Source of the DNA: Bacteroidota bacterium
GTDB taxonomy: Bacteria > Bacteroidota > Bacteroidia > Bacteroidales > JAADJA01
Assembly: GCA_020444515.1 (NCBI GenBank)
Contig: JAHLKX010000007.1
Span: forward strand, 186,001-250,000
Length of the DNA stretch: 64,000 nt
Reading direction: 5' to 3'
The translations under genes and the position numbers were made by a program. The notes beneath the pieces were generated by a model. The model saw only the letters and a list, made by a program, of their open reading frames with translations, was not told where the DNA came from and made no database searches. The number at the start of each line of letters is the position of its first letter. The stretch's first letter is position 1. Shown one piece after another: positions 26,408 to 35,672 of this stretch.

Positions 26408-28312
26408 ATGCAAAAAGGAACCATTAACGTACAGACCGAGAACATTTTTCCGATTATAAAGAAGTTTCTTTACTCAGATCACGAGATATTCCTCCGTGAG
26501 CTGGTATCCAATGCTGTTGATGCCACACAAAAACTCAAAACACTTGCCTCGATGGGCAAGGTCAAAGATGAGTTGGGTGATTTAACCATTCACGTGGAGT
26601 TGGATAAAAAGAATAAACAGCTTAAAGTAATTGATCGTGGTATTGGTATGACTGCTGAGGAAGTTGATAAATACATCAATCAGATTGCTTTTTCAAGCGC
26701 TGAAGAATTTGTTAAAAAATACAAAGGGAAATCCGATGCTGATAAAAATGCATTGATCGGTCATTTTGGGCTGGGATTTTATTCTGCTTTTATGGTAGCT
26801 GAGCGCGTGGAGATCAGAACAAAAACATATAAAAAAGGTGGATCCACCAAGGCTGTCAAATGGGAATGTGATGGAAGTCCTGAATTTACCATGGGAGAAC
26901 TGGATAAGCAGGATCGCGGAACGGAGATCATCCTGCATATTGCCAAAGATTCGGAAGAGTTTCTGGAAGAGTACAGGGTGCTTAACTTATTGAAAAAGTA
27001 TTCAAAGTTTTTACCAGTTCCTATCCAGTTTGGAACTGAAAAAGTTTCGGAGAAGACAGGCAAGAAAGATAAAGACGGGAATGATGAATACAAAGAAGTT
27101 GAAAAACCTCGCATTATCAATAATACCAAACCCGCCTGGACTCAGAAGCCAGCTGAACTTAAAGATGAGGACTATAAAAATTTCTACCGGGAATTGTATC
27201 CCATGAACTTTGATGAACCCCTCTTCCATATTCATCTTAATGTGGACTATCCATTTAATCTGACCGGAATTCTTTACTTCCCCAAGGTGAAAAAGAACAT
27301 CGAGGTTCAGCGTGATAAAATCCAGTTGTATTCGAATCAGGTGTTTGTAACCGATTCAGTGGAAGGGATAGTCCCGGACTTTCTCACGTTATTGCATGGT
27401 GTAATCGACTCGCCGGATATTCCATTGAATGTATCGAGAAGCTATTTGCAAAGTGATGCCAATGTGAAGAAGATTTCCAATCATATCATGAAAAAAGTAT
27501 CAGATAAACTGGAGGAAATCTTCAAAAACAACCGTGAAGACTTCGAAGCAAAATGGGATGATATCAAAGTTTTCATCGAATACGGAATGATCAGCGAAGA
27601 AAAATTTTATGAAAAGGCTGAAAAATTTGCCCTGTTTAAGAATACTGAGTCAAAGTATTTTACATTCGATGAATACAAAAAGCATATTGAAAAAACGCAG
27701 CAGGATAAAGATAAAAAGTTAATCTATCTTTATACCACTGATCCGGATGAACAGCATGCATTTATCGAAACAGCAAAAGCCCGCGGTTATGATGTTCTTG
27801 AAATGTCGGGTGTACTTGATAACCACTTTATCAATGCATTGGAGCAAAAATTTGAAAATGCTTCTTTCGCCAGAGTAGATGCCGATATCATTGATAAACT
27901 CATCAAAAAGGAGGAAGATCAACCTTCAAAACTTAATGAAAAGGACCAGGAAAAGCTCAAACCGGTTTTTGAGAAGTTTGTAAAAAAAGAGAGCTATAAC
28001 ATTACTTTCGAGAGTCTTTCAGAAACTGATCAACCAGTGATCATTACCCAGCCTGAATTCATGCGCCGTATGAAGGACATGTCGAAATTGGGCGGAGGTA
28101 TGGATTATATGGGAAATATGCCGGACACGTATAATCTGGTGATTAATTCAAATCACCCATTAATAGGTGATATACTAAAAGAAGGAGACGCCTCCAAACA
28201 GGAAAATCTGGTAAAACAGGTTACCGACCTGGCCAGACTTTCACAAAACTTGCTAAAAGGTCAGGAACTTACTGATTTTATCAAGCGGAGTGTCAACATG
28301 ATCGGTAAATAA
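26408..28312 (+). CDS. htpG: Chaperone protein HtpG (Hsp90)
   Basis: 634 residues. The GHKL ATPase domain has FLRELVSNAVDATQK (Glu and Asn of the ATP site), VIDRGIGMT and GHFGLGFYSAFM. The middle domain has ILYFPKVKKN and the catalytic-loop Arg in NVSRSYLQ. The C-terminal dimerisation domain carries FMRRMKDMSKLGG. It has a charged insertion KTGKKDKDGNDEYKEVEKP in the middle domain. HtpG is an ATP-driven cytosolic chaperone dimer. It is probably its own transcription unit, possibly continuing into lemA 46 bp downstream. Confidence 0.96.
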   Translation: MQKGTINVQTENIFPIIKKFLYSDHEIFLRELVSNAVDATQKLKTLASMGKVKDELGDLTIHVELDKKNKQLKVIDRGIGMTAEEVDKYINQIAFSSAEEFVKKYKGKSDADKNALIGHFGLGFYSAFMVAERVEIRTKTYKKGGSTKAVKWECDGSPEFTMGELDKQDRGTEIILHIAKDSEEFLEEYRVLNLLKKYSKFLPVPIQFGTEKVSEKTGKKDKDGNDEYKEVEKPRIINNTKPAWTQKPAELKDEDYKNFYRELYPMNFDEPLFHIHLNVDYPFNLTGILYFPKVKKNIEVQRDKIQLYSNQVFVTDSVEGIVPDFLTLLHGVIDSPDIPLNVSRSYLQSDANVKKISNHIMKKVSDKLEEIFKNNREDFEAKWDDIKVFIEYGMISEEKFYEKAEKFALFKNTESKYFTFDEYKKHIEKTQQDKDKKLIYLYTTDPDEQHAFIETAKARGYDVLEMSGVLDNHFINALEQKFENASFARVDADIIDKLIKKEEDQPSKLNEKDQEKLKPVFEKFVKKESYNITFESLSETDQPVIITQPEFMRRMKDMSKLGGGMDYMGNMPDTYNLVINSNHPLIGDILKEGDASKQENLVKQVTDLARLSQNLLKGQELTDFIKRSVNMIGK

Positions 28313-28358
28313 GTCGTATCTTTAGGGTTAAACAAATTGATTACTAATAGAGAAAAAC

Positions 28359-28958
28359 ATGAAAAACGTAAAAAAATCGTGGATTATAATAGCCGTAATT
28401 ATTGTGCTTGTGCTGATCGGGTATTCTTCAATCAAAGGAACGTACAATAAAATGGTGATGCAGGATGAGGCTGTCACAGCGCAATGGGCACAGGTTGAAA
28501 ATGTTTATCAGCGGCGAGCCGACCTGATCCCCAATTTGGTGAATACAGTAAAAGGATACGCTGATTTTGAGCAAAAGACCCTCACAGATGTCATTGAAGC
28601 CCGGTCCAAGGCTACTTCGATTACGGTTGACCCCAGCAACCTTAATGCCAACTCCATTCAGCAATTTGAAGCTGCCCAGCAGGGGTTGAGTTCCGCTTTA
28701 TCGAGATTGATGGTTGTTGTAGAGCGTTATCCGGATCTTAAAGCCAACCAGAATTTTCTGGAATTACAAACACAGCTTGAACGGACTGAAAATAGGATTG
28801 CGGTCGAACGCCGATCATTCAATGATGCCGCCAGGAGTTTTAATACTTACATCCGAAGTTTTCCACAAACCCTTTTTGCCGGGATGTTTGGATTTGAGCA
28901 AAAAGCTTATTTCCAGTCGACAGAAGGAGCGGAAACCGCTCCAGAGGTCCAATTTTAA
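28359..28958 (+). CDS. LemA family protein
   Basis: 199 residues, normal LemA length. One N-terminal transmembrane helix (about 8-25) is followed by a periplasm-facing helical bundle with the signature RRADLIPNLVNTVKGYA and the C-terminal FNTYIRSFP. The function is unclear, but LemA is widely paired with TPM-domain proteins as here (two TPM genes follow). TATCTTTA at about 28316 resembles the -7 element. Confidence 0.92.
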   Translation: MKNVKKSWIIIAVIIVLVLIGYSSIKGTYNKMVMQDEAVTAQWAQVENVYQRRADLIPNLVNTVKGYADFEQKTLTDVIEARSKATSITVDPSNLNANSIQQFEAAQQGLSSALSRLMVVVERYPDLKANQNFLELQTQLERTENRIAVERRSFNDAARSFNTYIRSFPQTLFAGMFGFEQKAYFQSTEGAETAPEVQF

Positions 28959-28976
28959 ATTCAATAATTTGATAAC

Positions 28977-29423
28977 ATGAGTGCGAAAAGTTTTTTTAAC
29001 GAGGACGAAAAACAAGACATTAAACTGGCCATCAAAAATGCCGAGCTTGATACATCGGGCGAGATCAGGGTCCATATTGAGGATAAATGTAAAGGAGAAG
29101 TAAAAGATCGGGCAGCCTATGTTTTTAAGCAACTTGGAATGCACAAAACTGCCTTGCGCAATGGTGTTCTGTTCTACCTTGCCGTTAAAAATCGCAAATT
29201 TGCAATTCTTGGTGATGTTGGTATCAATCAGGTTGTTCCTGAAGACTTTTGGGATGATATTCGGGATAAAATGTTAGATGATTTTCGAGACAATAGATTT
29301 GCTGATGGATTGATCGATGCAATTACCGAGGCAGGTCGGCAACTGAAAAAACATTTTCCACATCAAACAGATGATATCAATGAATTATCGGATGAAATTT
29401 CATTCGGTGAGCATAAAAAATAA
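28977..29423 (+). CDS. TPM-domain protein, soluble
   Basis: 148 residues with a TPM domain over almost the whole length: SGEIRVHIE, NGVLFYLAVKNRKFAILGD and FADGLIDAI are typical blocks. No signal peptide or membrane helix is seen. TPM domains are linked to membrane protein quality control and, in plant Psb27-like or TLP18.3 proteins, to phosphatase activity. The activity here is unknown. It lies 18 bp after lemA. Confidence 0.85.
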   Translation: MSAKSFFNEDEKQDIKLAIKNAELDTSGEIRVHIEDKCKGEVKDRAAYVFKQLGMHKTALRNGVLFYLAVKNRKFAILGDVGINQVVPEDFWDDIRDKMLDDFRDNRFADGLIDAITEAGRQLKKHFPHQTDDINELSDEISFGEHKK

Positions 29424-29437
29424 AATGAAAGGATCCT

Positions 29438-30241
29438 ATGCTTCTCTACAATAGATTTCTGATTCTTCTATATTCCCTAATGTTTGTTTCATCGAGTTTT
29501 GCCCAGGAATTGCCTGACGTACCTAAGCGACTTGTGACGGATCAGTTTGGTTTGCTTTCTGATCAGCAAACCAATCAACTTGAACGAAAGCTTGTCGCTT
29601 TCAGTGATACCAATTCCACACAAATCGCCATTCTCATAACAGGTGATCTGCAAGGATACGATATCGTTGATTTCTCGCAGCGGGTTGCACAGAAATGGGG
29701 GATAGGGCAGCAAAAATTCGATAATGGGGCCATCATTGTTCTAAAGCCCAAAACTTCAGATTCGAAAGGAGAGGTCAACATCGATGTGGGTTATGGCCTG
29801 GAACCCATCATTCCTGATATTATAGCCAAAAGGATCATTGAAAATGAAATGATTCCTCACTTTAGAAACAACGATTATTTTGCTGGATTAAATGCAGCTG
29901 TTGATGTAATGATATCACTGGCAGCCGGACAATTCACAGCTGATGAATACAAAGGCAGAACGCAACGCGATGGCGCTGGAGCTGGATTTGTCGTTCCTTT
30001 TATTGTTTTGATTATCATCATCATTCTGATCAATCGAAATAAGGGGAACAACCACACCATTGGCAGAAGGGGTAGTTCTTCTCTTTGGACAGCGATTATA
30101 CTTGGAAGTATGATGAGCAGTGGTGGTGGTTCATGGGGTAATTTCCGTTCCGGATCCGGTGGATTCGGAGGTGGAGGCGGTGGCTTTGGCGGCTTTGGTG
30201 GTGGAAGTTTTGGAGGAGGTGGCGCCAGTGGAAGCTGGTAG
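29438..30241 (+). CDS. TPM-domain protein with Gly-rich tail (YgcG-like)
   Basis: 267 residues. A signal peptide (about 1-23, ending SSFAQ) precedes a TPM domain (about 30-155) with TDQFGLLSDQ, IAILITGDLQGYDI and VDVGYGLEPIIPD. One transmembrane helix lies at about 185-200. The tail from about 220 is almost only Gly, Ser and Phe. The domain faces the periplasm, anchored by the helix. It is the third gene of the lemA-TPM-TPM unit and is followed by a strong terminator. Confidence 0.88.
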   Translation: MLLYNRFLILLYSLMFVSSSFAQELPDVPKRLVTDQFGLLSDQQTNQLERKLVAFSDTNSTQIAILITGDLQGYDIVDFSQRVAQKWGIGQQKFDNGAIIVLKPKTSDSKGEVNIDVGYGLEPIIPDIIAKRIIENEMIPHFRNNDYFAGLNAAVDVMISLAAGQFTADEYKGRTQRDGAGAGFVVPFIVLIIIIILINRNKGNNHTIGRRGSSSLWTAIILGSMMSSGGGSWGNFRSGSGGFGGGGGGFGGFGGGSFGGGGASGSW

Positions 30242-30269
30242 ATTCAAGTCTATAAAGCTAAAAAATTTG

Positions 30270-30297
30270 AACCCGTTCATCAGTGAACGGGTTTTTT
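30270..30297 (+). terminator. Intrinsic terminator after the lemA-TPM operon
   Basis: AACCCGTTCA (30270-30279) pairs with TGAACGGGTT (30284-30293) over a 4-nt loop, followed by a T-run. Confidence 0.85.
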
Positions 30298-30413
30298 CAT
30301 TTAATCCCTTTACCTGGCTTGAGACAATAAGGATGGCATTTAAAAATTATCTTGGAATTCATGTTTCTTCTTCGTAAATTTATAAGCTTAAGTGAAACCC
30401 TAAAGCCCTTCAA

Positions 30414-31235
30414 ATGAATACCATTTACCTACTCACCAATTTTTCGGAAGCAGCTGAAAAAGCGATTCTTAATTTTATGAAAATCTATGGACGGCGAATG
30501 AAAGATGATTACCGTTTTCTATTAATCAATGCCTGGAAGCAACCTCGAACAGGTCATTTTCAAATGATCAACCTGGACGAGTATCTGTTAGAAAATTCCA
30601 TGATTGATCTGAAAAAACAAGCTGGTATTTTGGCTGAATTGCTCCATTTAAAAGACAGCGATATTGAACTAATCAGTCGCAAAGGCGATATCGTTGATGT
30701 GGTCAATAATTTGACCGAATCAGATGATCCGGAATTGATCGTAATGGGAACAAAGGGTTCAAACCTGCTGCGTGAACTCCTGATAGGAAGTACAGCAGGC
30801 AGAATCCTGCGTCAAATAAAATTACCTACCCTGATTATCCCGGAAAAATCAGAGCTGATACATCCTGATCGAATCGTTTTTGCTACAGATCTGAATGAAT
30901 GCAGTAATGAGGATGATTTTGAAAAATTAACAAACCTGGCCCGGCGATTCATGGCTGAGTTTTTGATTCTTCATATTTACAAGGTTGAAAAACCAGATGT
31001 CTCGAAATATGAAGAATGTATGGAACAATATCTGAATGGCATCAACTATTCTTTTCATTACCAGCAGCATGTCGATATTGAAAGCGGTATCATTGAATTT
31101 GTTAGCCTGATGAAAGCAGGATTGCTTGCTATGATTGGAAGAAAGGATGATCTTTTATTAAGCCTTTTCAAGCATAGCGTTACACAGGGGATAACCCAGC
31201 AGGCAGAGGTTCCAATGCTTATCATTCATGATTGA
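30414..31235 (+). CDS. Universal stress protein, tandem UspA domains
   Basis: 273 residues with two Usp domains (about 1-143 and 150-273). The first has the ATP-binding pattern GTKGSNLLRELLIGST after a conserved IVMGT strand. The second has a degenerate version (AMIGRKDDLLLSLFKHSVTQ), so only the first half probably binds nucleotide. These are cytosolic proteins of stress and respiration control. It stands alone just upstream of the ACIII operon. Confidence 0.88.
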   Translation: MNTIYLLTNFSEAAEKAILNFMKIYGRRMKDDYRFLLINAWKQPRTGHFQMINLDEYLLENSMIDLKKQAGILAELLHLKDSDIELISRKGDIVDVVNNLTESDDPELIVMGTKGSNLLRELLIGSTAGRILRQIKLPTLIIPEKSELIHPDRIVFATDLNECSNEDDFEKLTNLARRFMAEFLILHIYKVEKPDVSKYEECMEQYLNGINYSFHYQQHVDIESGIIEFVSLMKAGLLAMIGRKDDLLLSLFKHSVTQGITQQAEVPMLIIHD

Positions 31236-31311
31236 TCCATAAATGCTATTTAAAATCATTCTAAATAATAATCATTCAGGTAAGGAATTACCAAAAAATA
31301 AATTTCCTTTG

Positions 31312-31319
31312 TATTTTTG
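31312..31319 (+). promoter_or_regulatory. -7 promoter element of the ACIII operon
   Basis: TATTTTTG matches TAnnTTTG, 79 bp before the chosen actA ATG. No clear -33 is visible. Confidence 0.45.
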
Positions 31320-31398
31320 TCGCTTTCAAAAATGATAGAGGACGTCATTTCCTTGCCGAATTCAAAGATTTTAAATGAGTAACAATATTTACCTTAAC

Positions 31399-32556
31399 AT
31401 GAGAAAAAGCATAATTCTTATTCCTGTTCTGCTTTTATGTTTTTCCTTTATTCTCCAATCGATACATGCGCAAAGCCAGGCTCCACCCGAATGGGCGGTT
31501 TGTGCCGCATGTCATACCATTGGAAAGGGAAAACTCATCGGACCCGACCTGAAAGGTGTAACAGAACGGAGAGACAAAGCGTGGTTGTACAGTTTTATCC
31601 GGTCCTCACAGACCATGATCCAAAATGGTGATCCCATTGCTGTTCAACTGTTTGAAGAGTACAATAAAATTCCCATGCCCGACAATAATTTTTCGGATGA
31701 ACAGATAGATGGGATCCTGGCATACATTGAAAATTATGATGAATCGGCAGCTGCAGTAATGGAACAACCAACTGAAACGCCGTCTGAAGACGAAGCAACT
31801 TATGAAGAAGCTGCTCCGGGATTAAAAGGGCACGTAAAGTATGGCCCAGGAAATACACAACCTACTTTTATCATTTTCCTGATCCTGATTTTTGTTGCTA
31901 TCATTGATTTGGTCTTCACTAAAATTATCAAAGCCAGATTCATTCATATCATCATCATTTTGGTTTCTGTATTTGTGGTTGCTGAAATTACCTATGTTGA
32001 AGCGAAAGCTCTGGGTCGTCAGGAAGGCTATTCTCCTGATCAGCCGGTATGGTTCAGTCACAAAGTTCATGCAGGACAGAACAAGATTGATTGCCTTTAT
32101 TGCCACAGCTCTGCCACGGAAAGCAAAAGCGCTGGAATTCCCAGCGTGGGTGTTTGCATGAATTGTCATAATGTGGTAAAGAATGGCAAAAAAACGGGCA
32201 CAGAGGAAATCGCAAAAGTAATAGAAGCATGGAATTCAGGGCAGCCCATTGAATGGGTGCGGGTACACAATCTGCCTGATCATGTTTGGTTCAGCCATGC
32301 CCAGCATGTTAATGCCGGTAAGCGTGAATGCCAGGAATGTCATGGTCCGGTTGAAACCATGGATCGTATCGTACAGGTTGAAAGCCTTGGAATGGGATGG
32401 TGTATCAATTGTCATCGTAAATCTGAGGTGCAATTCGAAGAAAATGATTTCTATAAGGAATATGTTCATTTCCATGAAGAAATGAAAGCTGGTAAACGCT
32501 CCAGGGTCACCGTTGATGATATTGGTGGAAACAACTGTCAAACCTGTCATTACTAA
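31399..32556 (+). CDS. actA: Alternative complex III subunit ActA, six-haem cytochrome c
   Basis: 385 residues. The signal peptide is MRKSIILIPV...ILQSIHAQ. An N-terminal class I cytochrome c domain contains CAACH. A single transmembrane helix (about 155-175) and a second hydrophobic stretch precede the multihaem domain with CLYCH, CMNCH, CQECH, CINCH and CQTCH. Six CXXCH motifs are counted in all. Five form the classical ActA pentahaem domain and one is the added N-terminal domain. ActA accepts electrons from the complex and passes them to the oxidase. ATG 31375 is an in-frame alternative, but 31399 gives a compact signal peptide. It heads actABCDEF. Confidence 0.92.
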   Translation: MRKSIILIPVLLLCFSFILQSIHAQSQAPPEWAVCAACHTIGKGKLIGPDLKGVTERRDKAWLYSFIRSSQTMIQNGDPIAVQLFEEYNKIPMPDNNFSDEQIDGILAYIENYDESAAAVMEQPTETPSEDEATYEEAAPGLKGHVKYGPGNTQPTFIIFLILIFVAIIDLVFTKIIKARFIHIIIILVSVFVVAEITYVEAKALGRQEGYSPDQPVWFSHKVHAGQNKIDCLYCHSSATESKSAGIPSVGVCMNCHNVVKNGKKTGTEEIAKVIEAWNSGQPIEWVRVHNLPDHVWFSHAQHVNAGKRECQECHGPVETMDRIVQVESLGMGWCINCHRKSEVQFEENDFYKEYVHFHEEMKAGKRSRVTVDDIGGNNCQTCHY

Positions 32557-32592
32557 AATTAAATCTTTAAGACTATATAATCATATTAATAC

Positions 32593-35500
32593 ATGAAAAA
32601 ATACTGGAAAAGTTTAGACGAACTTAAAGATAAAAGCATCGGTTCGGACATTGAAAAAAAGCCTGAACCGGAATTTTCCATTGAGGGTCTCAGTGAAGTT
32701 GAGGTTTCTGACAAGCTCAAATCCAATCGACGAGATTTTCTCAAATTTTTTGGTTTTTCAGTCGGTACCGCAGCACTGGCATCAAGTTGTGAGATGCCGG
32801 TAAGAAAGGCCATTCCTTATTTGAGCGCACCGGAAGAGGTAATTCCTGGCATGGCAAATTACTATGCTTCTACCTTTTTTGACGGACATGATTTTTGTCC
32901 GGTCGTAGTCAAGGTGCGGGATGGACGTCCGATTAAAATTGAAGGAAATGAATTATCAAATATTACCCATGGGGGGACCAGTGCCAGAATTCAGGCTTCA
33001 GTATTAAATCTGTATGATTCTGCAAGGCAACAATATCCTCTCAAAAATGGGAGCAAAGCAAACTGGGATACAGTAGACCAGGAGATCAAAAACAAATTGC
33101 AGGAAATTGCTGAAAAAGAGGGTAAAATTGCAATATTGACATCCACCATTATCAGTCCTTCTTTTCTCCAGGTTATTGAAGAATTTAAAGCACAATATCC
33201 CTCCACCGAGGTGGTGTATTATGATACCATTTCCTATTCGGCAATGAGGATGGCCAATAAGCAAACCTTCGGAAAGGCTGAAATCCCCTCGTATCGTTTT
33301 GATGAAGCAGCAGTTATTGTTGGTTTCAATGCTGATTTTCTGGGTTCCTGGTTATCTCCTGTTGAATTTGCAAGACAATACGCCAAAACACGCGAATTGA
33401 ACGAAGAGAAAACGACCATGTCGAAACACTACCAGTTTGAATCTTATATGTCTCTAACCGGTAGCAATGCAGATATTCGTTATTCCATCAAACCTTCTGA
33501 TGAAGCGGTCATATTGCTCAACTTATACAACCGCATTGCCGAAAAATCAGATATGCCAACCTTTGGAGTGGAAGATTCTCCTGTTAGTCTGGATCAATTG
33601 GTTGATGATCTCATGAAAAATCAGAGTAAATCGCTCATTGTATCAGGTACCAATGACATATACATTCAGGCACTGGTAAATGGAATTAATTTCTTACTGG
33701 CCAACCTGGGAGGGACTTTCAATTTTGAGCGATCCCTGAACACCCGAAAAGGATGCGATCAGAAGTTCAATGGCCTGATAAAGGATATGAATGATGGCCA
33801 TATTGATGCTTTATTCATGGTGAATGTCAATCCGATTTATGATCATTTTGATTCGGCTTCGTTTGAACTTGGAATGAAGCAAGTTGGGTTAACTGTTGCA
33901 ATGAGCGAATACCATGATGAATCGGCTAAGCTGGCTTCCTACGTATGTCCGGATAGTCATTACCTTGAATCATGGAGTGATGCCGAACCTTATACAGGCA
34001 TGTTTACGCTTGGACAGCCTGCTATTCAAACTATTTTTGATACCCGTCAGGCACCTGAAAGTTTTTTGAAATGGGCTGGAATTGAGACAGACTATCACAC
34101 CTACATACAGAACTATTGGGAAAATAATCTTTTCGATAAACAAGATCAATATTTAACCTTCAATGATTTCTGGAATCACACGCTGCAAAATGGGGTTTTT
34201 GATATAGAGGTGCCGGTAGCTGAATGTCCCATGTATGATTTTGAATTTATTGGTTCAAATGCCAATAAACTCATTTCAGAAAAACCTGATGGACTTGAAT
34301 TGGTATTGTATGAAAAAATTGGAATAGGAACTGGTAAAATGGCCAATAATCCCTGGTTACAGGAATTACCAGATCCCATATCGAAAGGTGTCTGGGACAA
34401 TTATATTGCCCTTTCACCCAAATATGCACGCGACAATCAGATCACCCAGGAAGATGTTGTCAATATCAATGGTCAATTGACCCTTCCGGTGATGTATCAA
34501 CCTGGTCAACCATATGGGACAGCTGCCATTGCCATTGGTTATGGCCGTGTTGAGATCGGCAAAGTTGCCAATGGCATCGGTAAGAATGTGTACCCCCTGT
34601 CATCCATGAAGAATGGATACAAACAATTCAATATTGCAGGTATTACCATTGAAAAAACCGGCGATACCTATCCCCTCGCAACAACCCAAACCCACCATAG
34701 CATGGAGGGAAGACCGCTGGTGAGGGAAACAGTGTTGGATTCCTGGAAAGAAAAGAAAAATTCAGGAAATGAACTCCATGAAATCAATGAAAAGAAAGCA
34801 GTTAGCCTCTACAAAAAACCTGAATATGAAGGATTTCATTGGGGACTGGGTGTTGATCTGAATAAATGTATCGGATGCAGTGCCTGTGTTGTAGCTTGTC
34901 AGGCAGAAAATAATGTGGCGGTAATCGGTAAGGAAGAGGTTAAGAATCGACGCATTATGCACTGGTTGCGCATTGATCGTTATTATTCACTGATTGGACC
35001 CGAAAAGCCCGGGCCGGATACCATTTATCGCATTGAACCTGAAAATCCGGAAGTTGTGCACCAACCGGTAATGTGTCAACATTGCGACAATGCCCCGTGT
35101 GAAAATGTTTGTCCGGTAGCAGCCACACCTCACAGTAAAGAGGGTCTCAATCAGATGGCTTACAATCGTTGTATTGGTACCCGTTATTGCATGAACAACT
35201 GCCCTTACAGGGTAAGGCGATTCAACTGGTATCGTTTCGTAGACAATGATAAATTTGATTTCAATCAGAATGGTCAGTTAAGTAAAATGGTATTGAATCC
35301 CGATGTTGTGGTTCGGGAGCGCGGTGTTGTTGAAAAATGTTCATTTTGTGTACAACGGATCCAGGAAAAAAAGCTGGATGCAAAGAAACAGGGTCGTTTG
35401 CTTCGGGATGGAGAAATTAAAACTGCTTGTGAGCAAGCCTGCCCCACAAACGCACTTGTATTTGGTGATATGAACAACAGTGATACACGCATAGCCCAAA

Positions 35501-35637
35501 TAAAAGCAGATCCACGGACCTATAATTTGCTTGAGGAATTGCATACTTTATCATCGGTGAGTTATCTGACCAAAGTTCGGAATAAAGACTATGTTCCCCC
35601 GGTTGAAGATTGGGGCCACGATGAAGAGCACGCTTAG
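32593..35637 (+). CDS. actB: Alternative complex III subunit ActB, molybdopterin-like/iron-sulfur fusion
   Basis: 1014 residues. A Tat-type or lipoprotein signal lies unusually far in at about 45-65 (SNRRDFLKFFGFSVGTAALA then SSC). A molybdopterin-oxidoreductase fold covers about 75-720 and in ACIII is known to lack the cofactor. The ferredoxin-like domain (about 755-1000) has CIGCSACVVACQAE, CQHCDNAPCENVCP, CIGTRYCMNNCPYRVRR, and CSFC with CEQACP, enough for three or four clusters. It carries electrons from quinol in the membrane part to ActA. Confidence 0.95.
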   Translation: MKKYWKSLDELKDKSIGSDIEKKPEPEFSIEGLSEVEVSDKLKSNRRDFLKFFGFSVGTAALASSCEMPVRKAIPYLSAPEEVIPGMANYYASTFFDGHDFCPVVVKVRDGRPIKIEGNELSNITHGGTSARIQASVLNLYDSARQQYPLKNGSKANWDTVDQEIKNKLQEIAEKEGKIAILTSTIISPSFLQVIEEFKAQYPSTEVVYYDTISYSAMRMANKQTFGKAEIPSYRFDEAAVIVGFNADFLGSWLSPVEFARQYAKTRELNEEKTTMSKHYQFESYMSLTGSNADIRYSIKPSDEAVILLNLYNRIAEKSDMPTFGVEDSPVSLDQLVDDLMKNQSKSLIVSGTNDIYIQALVNGINFLLANLGGTFNFERSLNTRKGCDQKFNGLIKDMNDGHIDALFMVNVNPIYDHFDSASFELGMKQVGLTVAMSEYHDESAKLASYVCPDSHYLESWSDAEPYTGMFTLGQPAIQTIFDTRQAPESFLKWAGIETDYHTYIQNYWENNLFDKQDQYLTFNDFWNHTLQNGVFDIEVPVAECPMYDFEFIGSNANKLISEKPDGLELVLYEKIGIGTGKMANNPWLQELPDPISKGVWDNYIALSPKYARDNQITQEDVVNINGQLTLPVMYQPGQPYGTAAIAIGYGRVEIGKVANGIGKNVYPLSSMKNGYKQFNIAGITIEKTGDTYPLATTQTHHSMEGRPLVRETVLDSWKEKKNSGNELHEINEKKAVSLYKKPEYEGFHWGLGVDLNKCIGCSACVVACQAENNVAVIGKEEVKNRRIMHWLRIDRYYSLIGPEKPGPDTIYRIEPENPEVVHQPVMCQHCDNAPCENVCPVAATPHSKEGLNQMAYNRCIGTRYCMNNCPYRVRRFNWYRFVDNDKFDFNQNGQLSKMVLNPDVVVRERGVVEKCSFCVQRIQEKKLDAKKQGRLLRDGEIKTACEQACPTNALVFGDMNNSDTRIAQIKADPRTYNLLEELHTLSSVSYLTKVRNKDYVPPVEDWGHDEEHA

Positions 35638-35672
35638 TAATTCAGAATTTGAGGAATTAAACATAAGATAAA

